From: Thermoplasmata archaeon
GTDB lineage: Archaea; Thermoplasmatota; SW-10-69-26
DNA length: 11,506 bases
Assembly: GCA_003561665.1 (NCBI GenBank)
Contig: PWVY01000060.1
Coordinates: 1-11,506, forward strand
Direction of reading: 5' to 3'
Shown: positions 1 to 6,191 of the stretch, in pieces
Position numbering within the stretch: position 1 is the stretch's first letter
Layout: each line of letters starts with the position of its first letter
The notes under the pieces: generated by a model
Database searches by the model: none
What the model was told of the DNA's origin: nothing
What the model saw: only the letters and a program-made list of their open reading frames with translations
Position numbers and translations under genes: made by a program

Positions 1-149
1 CGTAGCTTGGGGCTTGCTTCGTGGCCGTGCACGTTCGTCATGTGGTGGAGGGCGGCTTCTTCGAGTTCGTCTTGGTTGTCGGCGGCGATGCTGACGGTGC
101 AGTTCATCTGGCTGGGGACCTCTCGGCAGTCGACGTAGTATCGGGTCAT
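1..149 (-). CDS. DUF1059-family small protein, 3' end cut by window edge
   Basis: This is a partial gene running off the left edge. It is open from ATG at 149-147 and gives 49 residues beginning MTRYYVDCREVPSQMNCTV. The layout fits DUF1059: a short beta start, Cys8 in a DCR motif, Cys17 after about eight residues, an acidic helix (residues 26-37) and a His pair then a VHG motif (His35, His36, His41). These Cys/His positions are the ones usually shared in that family. No enzymatic role is established for it, and a small metal-binding role is only a guess. Full-length members are about 55-75 residues, so only the tail should be missing. It is divergent from the HAD gene across a 96-nt gap, and I see no clear TATA box before it. 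The assignment is by family resemblance and was not searched. Confidence 0.72.
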   Translation of the reverse strand, partial: MTRYYVDCREVPSQMNCTVSIAADNQDELEEAALHHMTNVHGHEASPKL

Positions 150-245
150 TCGTCAAGGGTAGAGCGATTCTGGTTCGTGTGGGTCTCCCTGGGCGAACAT
201 GCACGAGGCGAACACAGGAGGGTTTTTTTTGGTGGGTCATTTTCC

Positions 246-899
246 GTGGACGTGGCTCGTGTCGAAGCGGTCTCGTTGGATTTGTTCGGCACGCTCTTGG
301 ATTTCAGCATCGAGCGGGATGAGACGCCGTTGGTGAAGGATCTCTTGGAGGAGGCGGGGGTGGATCGGGATGCGGGGGAGGTGTTGGATGCGTGGGTGCG
401 TGCGAGTTTGGCTGAACGTGGGAAGACGCCGTTCCGGACGGTTCGTGAGAGCTTGGTTGTGGGTGCGCGGGTGGTGGATGAGGGGTTTGGGTTGGGGATC
501 GATCCTTGGGGGTGGGCGTTGGCGTTGGAGGAGCTTTGGGTGAGCGTTCCGTTGAGGGGGGATGCGTTGGAGGGGTTGGAGCGGTTGGAGGCGTCGGGGT
601 TGGCGTGGGGTGTGGTGACGAACTTGGATGCGTGCGTGTTGGAGCGCGTATTGGAGGCGTCGGGGCTGTCGGAGTGGGTGAAGGTGGGGGTGTGTAGTGA
701 GGATGCGCGCGCGTATAAGCCGCATCCGCGTCCGTTTTGGATGCTCGCGGATCGGTTAGGGTTCAAGCCGGGTGGCTTTGTTCATGTGGGGGATGCGGCG
801 GGGGAGGATCGGGCGGGGGCTCGCGCGGCGGGGTTTATGGGGTGTCGGTTGGTCGGGGAGGAGGGGTTCGTTGGGGCGGTGGATGGGGTGTTGGGTTAA
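246..899 (+). CDS. HAD-superfamily hydrolase (haloacid dehalogenase-like, subfamily I)
   Basis: 217 residues with the ordered HAD motifs: motif I DLFGTL (nucleophile Asp12), motif II VVTN (Thr125), motif III YKPHP (Lys158) and motif IV GDAAGED (Asp183, Asp188). A helical cap lies between motifs I and II (residues about 20-105). The substrate is unknown. The second motif I position, usually the general acid Asp in phosphatases, is Phe14, as in the DxFGT/DxYGT branch that includes 2-haloacid dehalogenases; whether this one is a phosphatase is open. The reading frame stays open upstream to 21, but homology begins only at about 250, so I chose GTG 246; GTG 252 is equally possible. The stop TAA shares a TTAA palindrome with the stop of the convergent trmJ gene. 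Codon use is odd: 21 of 27 leucines are TTG and glycine is mostly GGG, unlike the CTC-rich neighbours. Confidence 0.82.
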   Translation: MDVARVEAVSLDLFGTLLDFSIERDETPLVKDLLEEAGVDRDAGEVLDAWVRASLAERGKTPFRTVRESLVVGARVVDEGFGLGIDPWGWALALEELWVSVPLRGDALEGLERLEASGLAWGVVTNLDACVLERVLEASGLSEWVKVGVCSEDARAYKPHPRPFWMLADRLGFKPGGFVHVGDAAGEDRAGARAAGFMGCRLVGEEGFVGAVDGVLG

Positions 900-1642
900 T
901 CGTTGAGGCGTTGGTGTTCGGGCCAGGCGTCCATGGCTTTGAGGGCTTTGCTGAGCACGCCCATGACGCGGTGGTATTCCCATGTTGAGAGGCGGGTTCG
1001 GCCGAAGATGCGGCGTAGGCAGATCATGGCGGGTTCCATCTTGTGGTCGCGGAACCCGCTTTCGATCATCATGTGTTCGAAGGTGTCGAGGAGGAGGTCG
1101 ATCTCGTCGCGTGTGGCGCTGGCGGGTTGGAGGGTGGTTTCGTACCGGTCTCGTCCTTGCACTTCGTAGAGGGCGATGGCGACGGCGTGGGAGAGGTTCA
1201 GGCTGGGGTAGCCAGGGTGTACGGGGATGGTGGCGATGTTGTCTAGGCTGCTGAGTTCGGGAAGGAGGAGCCCGTCGTCTTCGCGTCCGAACACGAGGGC
1301 GGTTCGCCCTTGCATGCTGTGCGCGATGTCCGCGGCTTGGGCAAGGGGTAGGGCGCCGCGTCGGTGGTCTTGGGGTTTTTCGCCGGGTTCAGCGGTGAAG
1401 CCGATGCTTAGATGGGCTCCTTTGAGGGCGTCCTTGAGGGTGTTGACGTGTCGGGCATCGTCGAGGAGCTCGTCTGCGTGCATGGACATGATGTTGGCTC
1501 GGTCGGTGAGTTCAGGCCCGTCCACGATGACGAGGTCTTCGACGCCGTAGTTCGCGCAGACGCGCGCGGTGGCTCCCACGTTCCCTTCGTAGCGGGGTTC
1601 AACGAGGATGACGCGGAAGCTTACGGGGGAGTCCTCAGGCAC
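896..1642 (-). CDS. trmJ: TrmJ-type tRNA 2'-O-ribose methyltransferase (SPOUT/SpoU family)
   Basis: 248 residues. The three SpoU signatures are in order: motif 1 EGNVGATARVCANYG (residues 19-33), motif 2 LVFGREDDGL (116-125), and motif 3 IPVHPGYPS followed by LNLSHAVAIALYE (139-160). Motifs 2 and 3 form the trefoil-knot S-adenosylmethionine site. Family members methylate the ribose 2'-OH of nucleotide 32 in the tRNA anticodon loop; archaeal TrmJ acts mainly on cytidine. The C-terminal helical part (about 180-240) and overall length are as usual for TrmJ. The start is GTG at 1642, just before the conserved FRVILVEP strand, with no strong Shine-Dalgarno sequence. It lies 32 nt after the membrane-protein gene on the same strand, so the two are probably co-transcribed. 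Its stop overlaps the stop of the convergent HAD gene. Confidence 0.9.
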   Translation of the reverse strand: MPEDSPVSFRVILVEPRYEGNVGATARVCANYGVEDLVIVDGPELTDRANIMSMHADELLDDARHVNTLKDALKGAHLSIGFTAEPGEKPQDHRRGALPLAQAADIAHSMQGRTALVFGREDDGLLLPELSSLDNIATIPVHPGYPSLNLSHAVAIALYEVQGRDRYETTLQPASATRDEIDLLLDTFEHMMIESGFRDHKMEPAMICLRRIFGRTRLSTWEYHRVMGVLSKALKAMDAWPEHQRLND

Positions 1643-1674
1643 AATGGTCCAGAAAGAGGCTTCTTGTTTAGCTT

Positions 1675-2217
1675 TTAGCTGTGCATGCCTTCTTCCTTCA
1701 TGGTGACCGTGTTGAGTTCGGCTTCGACCTTGGCGCGGCGTTCTTTGAGCTCTTCCACGATCTTGGTGTACCCTTCGCGGCTGAGTTCGCCCAAGCCGAG
1801 TTTCACGTTGGCTCGTTGAAGCTGCTTGTTCAGGGATTCCAGCCGTTCGTACAACTCCGCTTTCTCGGGGTTCTCAGGGGCTTTCCTGACGTTCTTGGAC
1901 TCGCTGAAGGGTACGCGACCGTTCAGGGAGCCCTGGTCGACCTTGTGCGGTTCGGGCTGCTTTCGGTCACCGTAGATGTCGCCGGGGAGCGGTTTGGTGG
2001 ATCCGGCCTTGGGAAGGGTTTTGTGAGCGACGAAGAAGGCTACACCCAGGATCACGAGGGAAGCAAGGCCCAGGGAGTACGTGACCGGGGAGAAGCCTTC
2101 TTGGTACCCTGTGACGCCGACGATGCCGGCCGCCAGGCCGCCGCCGAAGGCGATAAGGACCGATAGGCGAACCCTAGCCCGCTGGGTGCGTTCTGGTTCG
2201 CGGTTGCTCCCCTTCAC
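1675..2217 (-). CDS. Small membrane protein with two TM helices and a cytoplasmic coiled-coil tail
   Basis: 180 residues, not recognised as a named family. A basic N-terminus (NREPERTQRARVR) precedes two hydrophobic segments, about residues 18-37 and 45-64, joined by a short loop. These are followed by a Pro/Gly-rich linker (68-117) and a charged, heptad-like helical region (118-168) containing LGLGELSREGYTKIVEEL. That last part looks like a SHOCT-type helical hairpin, but the match is weak. The basic N-terminus suggests both termini are cytoplasmic. It starts at GTG 2217, about 30 nt after a TTTTTTATGG box, consistent with a short or absent leader. It is the first gene of a probable two-gene unit with trmJ. 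Function unknown. Confidence 0.75.
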   Translation of the reverse strand: MKGSNREPERTQRARVRLSVLIAFGGGLAAGIVGVTGYQEGFSPVTYSLGLASLVILGVAFFVAHKTLPKAGSTKPLPGDIYGDRKQPEPHKVDQGSLNGRVPFSESKNVRKAPENPEKAELYERLESLNKQLQRANVKLGLGELSREGYTKIVEELKERRAKVEAELNTVTMKEEGMHS

Positions 2218-2221
2218 TGTA

Positions 2222-2253
2222 ACCTACATCCGGTAGGACCCCATAAAAAACGG
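2222..2253 (-). promoter_or_regulatory. Promoter of the membrane-protein/trmJ unit with inverted repeat
   Basis: Read on the minus strand, TTTTTTATGG (2250-2241) is a TATA-like box centred about 29 nt before the GTG at 2217, placing transcription start at or near the start codon. Between the box and the gene lies an inverted repeat, CCTAC-ATCCG-GTAGG (2223-2237), which would cover the start-site region. The box position follows the archaeal rule; the operator role is inferred. Confidence 0.55.
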
Positions 2254-2376
2254 TTGTGGTCTCACCCCTTGCCCAAGTCCCCCATGAATCCTTCCGAACC
2301 ACGCCTCCTCTCCGCGGGATGCGGGCGAACCGTATGCTGGGTCTTCTAGGGGATATCGGGTCGTTGAAGGTAAGAA

Positions 2377-2447
2377 AGCAGGGGGCGAGATTCGAACTCG
2401 CGTTCGCGGATCTGCAGTCCGCTGCCTAACCACTTGGCTACCCCTGC
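2377..2447 (-). tRNA. tRNA-Cys (anticodon GCA)
   Basis: A 71-nt gene that folds as a full cloverleaf on the minus strand. The acceptor stem GCAGGGG/CCCCTGC has 7 perfect pairs. The D arm is GCC/GGC around AAGTGGTTA. The anticodon stem GCGGA/TCCGC holds loop CTGCAGA with anticodon GCA. The variable loop is GAAC, and the T stem GCGAG/CTCGC holds TTCGAAT. The discriminator base is U73, a known identity element of tRNA-Cys. CCA is not encoded. The downstream sequence TTTCTT on the minus strand could serve as terminator. A weak ATATC element lies about 29 nt upstream (2473-2479). No intron is seen. Confidence 0.96.
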
Positions 2448-2584
2448 GGGCGAAGGCGCTAGTGGCCCGCCCGATATGACCGTTTCGGGACACACCAATC
2501 CCCCGCGCCGCTGAGCAAGCGAAGGAACCTTACCCAAGCCCGGCATCAGGGCCCCACGCCTGCGATGGCGAGGAGACCCGACCG

Positions 2585-3928
2585 GTGACCGAGGAAAGGA
2601 TCACGATCCACTGGGACGGAGAGCCCCTCCCGGCCCGACAAGGTGACCCCATCGCTGTGGCGCTCTATCGCCAAGGCATCAAAGTCCAAACGCGAAGCAT
2701 CAAGTACCACCGAGCCCGAGGACCTCAATGCTTCACCGGGGACTGCCCTGGGTGCATGGTCCGCATCGACGGTATCCCCAACGTGCGAGGATGCCAAACA
2801 GGCGCTCAGGACGGCATGCGCATCGAAAGCCAAATCGGGACCCCCACCGCCAAGAACGATATCTTCCGCATCGTGGACCGGCTTTTCGAGCACTTCGACC
2901 ATGAGCGGCGTTTCGTTCGACCACGCATCGTGCGCGAAACCTACCAAGCCATCGCGCGACGCATGGCCGGTTTCGGGACCCAACCCACCGACTCGATCAC
3001 GACCACGTCAGGCGAACAGATCGAAACCGGCATCTTCATCGCGGGAGGCGGCCCCGCGGGTCTCGCCGCGTACAACGCCGTACGCGACGCGAACGCGAAC
3101 GTGCTCATCGCGGACGCTGACGGGTTCGGCGGGCAGCTCCTCCACACCCCCCGCTCTGTCGACGCCGGCCCCCACGGTGAACACCCTGGACCCCGCCTTG
3201 CCCAGAACCTCGCTCCACCGGAACGCGAACGGATCGATGGGACCGTCGTCGGGATCTGGGATGACATTGCTGCTGTGCTCGAGGAAACCCCCGACGGATG
3301 GGCGATTCACACGATCAAGCCTGACACGATGATCATCGCGAATGGAGCCAGCGAGAACCCTGCCATGATCGACGGGAACGACCGCCCCGGCGTGTTGGGT
3401 GCACGCGCTGCACGCATCCTTCTCAACCGTTACCGAACACCCCCCGGTGATCCCCTCATCGTGCTCGACCCCTACCGCGAAGGCCAAGCGTTCGCCCAGG
3501 AAGCACAAGACCATGGGCTCACCGTGCGCATCGTCGACGAAGCCATACGGATCACGGGAGATCCTGCCGTCACGGGTGTGGATACCCCCAACGGGCATGT
3601 TCAAGCCACCGCCGTCATCACGGACAGTGGGCTTACCCCATCTCCCGAGCTCGGTCGTCAGGCCGGCATCCCCTACACGTACGAAGAAGCGCTTGGCGGG
3701 CGAACGCCCCTTCATCGCCCCGATGGATCAACCCCCATTCCAAGGGTTCTCATCGCGGGCTCCGCGGCCGGTCACCACACCCCTGAAGCTGCGATCCGAT
3801 CCGGCCGTTGGGCTGGTCAAACCGCAGCAGGGACCCCGCCCAAAGCGGCGGCGCAAACGCTTCTAAGCGAGGGCAGGTTCGAAGACGACGAAGAAGGCGC
3901 TCTTCGACGCGTATGGAGGACAGCATGA
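2585..3928 (+). CDS. Alpha-type subunit of a flavin/[2Fe-2S] amine or imino-acid dehydrogenase
   Basis: 447 residues. The N-terminus is a Fer2_4-type [2Fe-2S] domain with Cys49, Cys54, Cys57 and Cys70 (C-x4-C-x2-C-x12-C), as in the start of sarcosine oxidase alpha and in HcnA. It is followed by a flavoprotein disulfide-reductase-like domain with an FAD Rossmann motif, AGGGPAGLAA (153-162), and an ASENPAMIDGNDRPGVLGA segment (255-273) like that of opine oxidase and HcnB. It is thus a fusion of HcnA-like and HcnB-like parts. The C-terminal tetrahydrofolate (GCV_T) domain of true sarcosine oxidase alpha is absent. The second Rossmann strand reads LIVLDPYREG (291-300) instead of a glycine-rich NAD(P) motif. 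Start GTG 2585 follows GAGGAGA at a spacing of about 10 nt. The stop overlaps the next start as ATGA. Substrate not determinable. Confidence 0.85.
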   Translation: MTEERITIHWDGEPLPARQGDPIAVALYRQGIKVQTRSIKYHRARGPQCFTGDCPGCMVRIDGIPNVRGCQTGAQDGMRIESQIGTPTAKNDIFRIVDRLFEHFDHERRFVRPRIVRETYQAIARRMAGFGTQPTDSITTTSGEQIETGIFIAGGGPAGLAAYNAVRDANANVLIADADGFGGQLLHTPRSVDAGPHGEHPGPRLAQNLAPPERERIDGTVVGIWDDIAAVLEETPDGWAIHTIKPDTMIIANGASENPAMIDGNDRPGVLGARAARILLNRYRTPPGDPLIVLDPYREGQAFAQEAQDHGLTVRIVDEAIRITGDPAVTGVDTPNGHVQATAVITDSGLTPSPELGRQAGIPYTYEEALGGRTPLHRPDGSTPIPRVLIAGSAAGHHTPEAAIRSGRWAGQTAAGTPPKAAAQTLLSEGRFEDDEEGALRRVWRTA

Positions 3929-4230
3929 AAGACAGGACCCTCGTATGCCCCTGCGAGGATGTCACGACCCACGACATCCGTGAGGCGATCGACCTCGGAT
4001 ACATCGCGCTTGAACCCCTCAAACGCGTCACAGCCGTCACGACAGGCCCATGCCAAGGGAAATGGTGCCTTTCTGCCACGATCGCGTTGCTCGCAGAGGA
4101 GACGGGTCAAGACCCCGAAGCGATTGGGGGGATCACGCATCGTCAGCCTGTTCGAGGCGTACCGCTCGCCGTGCTTGCCGAGCATCCTCTCGCCCACGAT
4201 GACGAACCCGAGGAGGAGGATCCGTCATGA
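3925..4230 (+). CDS. BFD-like [2Fe-2S] subunit of the dehydrogenase
   Basis: 101 residues. Cys8, Cys10, Cys43 and Cys48 form C-x-C-x32-C-x4-C (CPCEDVT and GPCQGKWC), the cluster-binding pattern of BFD-like domains that in many relatives is fused into the alpha subunit. It probably carries one [2Fe-2S] cluster that passes electrons between the flavin subunits. The tail (88-101) is acidic. ATG 3925 was chosen because it overlaps the upstream stop as ATGA and follows GGAGGA at 3915-3920; ATG 3913 in the same frame is less likely. Its stop overlaps the next start as ATGA, so all three genes are translationally coupled. Confidence 0.85.
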   Translation: MKDRTLVCPCEDVTTHDIREAIDLGYIALEPLKRVTAVTTGPCQGKWCLSATIALLAEETGQDPEAIGGITHRQPVRGVPLAVLAEHPLAHDDEPEEEDPS

Positions 4231-5372
4231 CGGAACGCTGCCATGTCCTCATCATCGGGGCCGGCGTGAACGGCCTTGGCGTCGCGAACAGGTTAGCCAA
4301 CGCTGGCGTCCACGACATCGTCGTGTTGGAGAAGAAATACCCCATGTATGGCGGAAGCGGTCGCAACGGGGGCGGTGTGCGGGCCCAGTGGGCATCGCTT
4401 TCCAACCTGGAACTGGCAAGGGACTCGATTCCGATGTGGAAGCGGTTCGCAAGCGAGATCGGGTTGCACACGTGGTTTCGCCAGTCCGGGTACTTGATGC
4501 TAGCCAGCGATGAAGATACGCTATCCGAGATGAAAAAGCGGGCTCGTTTCCAGCGCGCGCACGGGATCCCAACGCACGTCGTGGGCGTGCAAGAGGCTGC
4601 CTCCTTGGCTCCTGCGGTCGATATGAGTCCCTTCATCGGGGGATCGTACTGTCCAGAGGATGCGATCATCTTCCCATGGCCGGTGGTGAATGGGCTGCGC
4701 GAGCGCGTTGAAGAACACGGTATCGACGTCCGCTCGAGGACGCCCGTCACCGGGATCGAGACGGAGGGGGATCGCATCGTTCGGGTGAAGACGCCCAAGG
4801 GCATGCTTGCACCGGAGTGGGTTGTGAACGCAGCGGGGGCCTGGAGCAGCGAGATCGCTCGCATGGCGAATGTCTCGATCCCCGCAACCCCGATCAGGCA
4901 TCAGATCTTCGTCACGGAAGCGCTTAAACCGATGCTTGACCCGATGGTCGTGGACATGCGTACGGGGTTGTACGTGAACCAGGATGGTCGCGGAGAGCTT
5001 GTCAGCGGGCTCAGCGATCGTGAACCGATGAAGAAGGTGACGACGAGCTCCAGCTTCGAGTTCCTCGCGCGCATCTCACGGCAACTTGTGGACCTTATCC
5101 CGACGCTTGGCCCGGTCCACGCGATGCGCCAATGGGCGGGATGCTACGACACGAGCCCGGATCATGTTCCCAACCTTGGCCCCCACCCGGAGCTTTCGAA
5201 TTTCTTGCAACTGAACGGGTTCAGCGGGCACGGGTTCATGATCAGTCCACGCGTGACCGAGATCACGGCGAAGTTGATCCTCGGTGAACCGGTGAGGGTG
5301 GACCTTTCCCGGTACGCAGTGGATCGGTTCGAGAAGGGGACGCAGGATCCCGAGCGCATGGTCATCGGTTGA
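4227..5372 (+). CDS. Beta-type FAD subunit (DAO family; SoxB/OoxB/HcnC-like dehydrogenase)
   Basis: 381 residues with a DAO fold: FAD motif GAGVNG (11-16), acidic Glu35 for the ribose, the family hallmark SGRNGGGVRAQW (44-55), NAAGAW (201-206), and C-terminal GCYDTSPDHVPNLG and NGFSGHGF. This should be the catalytic subunit that oxidises a secondary amine or imino acid (sarcosine, proline, hydroxyproline or an opine). The region where heterotetrameric sarcosine oxidase has its FMN-linking His (an RHD motif) reads YCPEDAII (141-148), so covalent FMN is unlikely. Together with the missing folate domain in the alpha subunit, this points to a dehydrogenase like HcnABC, opine oxidase or archaeal proline dehydrogenase rather than sarcosine oxidase. 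ATG 4227 is coupled by ATGA and preceded by GGAGGA (4215-4220). Length is typical. Confidence 0.88.
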   Translation: MTERCHVLIIGAGVNGLGVANRLANAGVHDIVVLEKKYPMYGGSGRNGGGVRAQWASLSNLELARDSIPMWKRFASEIGLHTWFRQSGYLMLASDEDTLSEMKKRARFQRAHGIPTHVVGVQEAASLAPAVDMSPFIGGSYCPEDAIIFPWPVVNGLRERVEEHGIDVRSRTPVTGIETEGDRIVRVKTPKGMLAPEWVVNAAGAWSSEIARMANVSIPATPIRHQIFVTEALKPMLDPMVVDMRTGLYVNQDGRGELVSGLSDREPMKKVTTSSSFEFLARISRQLVDLIPTLGPVHAMRQWAGCYDTSPDHVPNLGPHPELSNFLQLNGFSGHGFMISPRVTEITAKLILGEPVRVDLSRYAVDRFEKGTQDPERMVIG

Positions 5373-5418
5373 TCTCTCCGGTTCGCGCGCGGTTTGTTGT
5401 CCCCTTGCGTGACAAATA

Positions 5419-5427
5419 GGTTTAACC
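5419..5427 (+). promoter_or_regulatory. Probable TATA box for the regulator gene
   Basis: GGTTTAACC is an A/T core inside a 9-nt palindrome, preceded by CAAATA, in the 111-nt gap after the dehydrogenase operon. Start of transcription would be near 5450, some 35 nt before the chosen ATG. The palindrome over the box could be an autoregulatory operator, but it is short. Confidence 0.4.
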
Positions 5428-5483
5428 CGGTGAAGGTCCTACGGGTGCATGGCGGTAAAGTGGCCGACCGGGGAAAGGATGCA

Positions 5484-5933
5484 ATGGGCAAGGTTCAGCG
5501 ATTAAAGGAGGACGAAAGTGATGAGTTCGCCGAGCTCCTTCACGCGCTAGGCGTGGATAGGCGTCCGTCTCGCGTGGTCGGTTTCCTAGCCTTGGAGGGG
5601 AACGCGCGCTCGTCCCGGATCCAGGAAGCGCTCGGAATGCGTCAACCGGAGGTCAGTCAAGCAACGAAGGCGCTTCGCGAACGAGGATGGGTCGTTGCCA
5701 AGCCTGAGAAGACCCCGGGGAAAGGACGTCCGGTCAACAACTACCGGCTGGATGTATCCCTCGCCGATATCGCCGCGGAAGTGAAGGCCAAGCGGCGTGA
5801 AGTGATCAACGAAGAGCTGGCAAGGATTGATCGTTTGGTCGAGCTGGCATCAACCGCTACGCTCACACAGGAGGACGAGTCCTCCGTGGAGGAGAGGACC
5901 GACGCCAAGGCCCGGCCTGATCAGCCCCAATAA
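5484..5933 (+). CDS. Winged helix-turn-helix transcriptional regulator (MarR/ArsR-like)
   Basis: 149 residues. A winged helix spans about residues 26-90: a first helix (RPSRVVGFLALEG), helix-turn-helix SSRIQEALGMRQPEVSQATKALRERG (43-68), then a basic wing (KPEKTPGKGRPVNNYRL). Residues 95-125 form a charged helix likely to mediate dimerisation, and the tail is polar. It resembles archaeal one-domain DNA-binding regulators; no ligand-binding or metal-sensing motif is visible. ATG 5484 follows GGAAAGGA; GTG 5460 in the same frame is possible. It sits between the dehydrogenase operon and the eS17/riboflavin genes and could control either, or itself. No riboflavin-kinase domain is present, so it is not RbkR. 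Confidence 0.8.
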   Translation: MGKVQRLKEDESDEFAELLHALGVDRRPSRVVGFLALEGNARSSRIQEALGMRQPEVSQATKALRERGWVVAKPEKTPGKGRPVNNYRLDVSLADIAAEVKAKRREVINEELARIDRLVELASTATLTQEDESSVEERTDAKARPDQPQ

Positions 5934-5985
5934 CGGAAGGGTTCTTGTAGGGGGTGCTGGTTCGAGAGGTCACTGAGGTCCAAGA

Positions 5986-6186
5986 ATGGGCAACATCCGG
6001 CAAACCTACATCAAGCGCGTATCCCTCGAACTGCTCCGCAAACACGAAGACCTCTTCACACAGGACTTCCAGACCAACAAGCAACTCGTCGAGCAGCTTA
6101 CGGATATCGACAGCAAGCTTCTGCGGAACCGAGTAGCAGGGTACGCGACGCGCTTGAAAGGCCAAGAGAATCTGATCCTCCACTGA
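5986..6186 (+). CDS. rps17e: Small-subunit ribosomal protein eS17 (S17e)
   Basis: 66 residues. The sequence MGNIRQTYIKR, DLFTQDFQTNKQLVEQLT and SKLLRNRVAGYATRL follows the archaeal S17e pattern from end to end, and the length is normal. S17e is a 30S subunit protein found in archaea and eukaryotes but not bacteria, so it fixes the domain of the organism. Start ATG 5986 has GAGGT about 7 nt upstream. It lies 52 nt after the regulator gene, with no clear TATA box in the gap, so the two may be co-transcribed. It is not acidic, unlike the S17e expected of extreme halophiles. Confidence 0.95.
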   Translation: MGNIRQTYIKRVSLELLRKHEDLFTQDFQTNKQLVEQLTDIDSKLLRNRVAGYATRLKGQENLILH

Positions 6187-6191
6187 CAAGA

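Noticed and set aside
223..230. Run of eight T before the HAD gene, as a terminator or TATA box
   Set aside because: No gene on the plus strand ends upstream in view, and its centre is about 20 nt from the chosen start, too close for a leaderless TATA; left unassigned.
21..245. N-terminal extension of the HAD gene to position 21
   Set aside because: The extra 75 residues have no HAD similarity and overlap the DUF1059 gene on the other strand; homology begins near 250.
146..766. Long open frame on the minus strand opposite the HAD gene (206 codons)
   Set aside because: It is antisense to a gene with all HAD motifs, its translation is low-complexity Ser/Asn/Thr/Arg, and its 5' part only mirrors the biased codons of the HAD gene.
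2224..2546. Minus-strand open frames across the tRNA
   Set aside because: They read through tRNA-Cys and have no protein-like features.
2448..2584. Promoter for the dehydrogenase operon between the tRNA and GTG 2585
   Set aside because: Only a weak GATATGA (2473-2479) is seen and it equally fits the tRNA on the other strand; evidence too thin to call.
3008..3715. 235-codon minus-strand frame inside the alpha-subunit gene
   Set aside because: It is an antisense shadow; the plus strand encodes clear Fer2 and FAD motifs with coupled neighbours.
5449..5505. Short 18-codon frame starting at the predicted transcription start of the regulator, a possible leader peptide
   Set aside because: It overlaps the regulator start out of frame, but nothing beyond position supports translation, and short frames are common by chance.
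5939..5980. GAGGTC direct repeat before eS17 as a regulatory element
   Set aside because: It is only 6 nt long, repeated twice, and one copy is simply the Shine-Dalgarno-like sequence.
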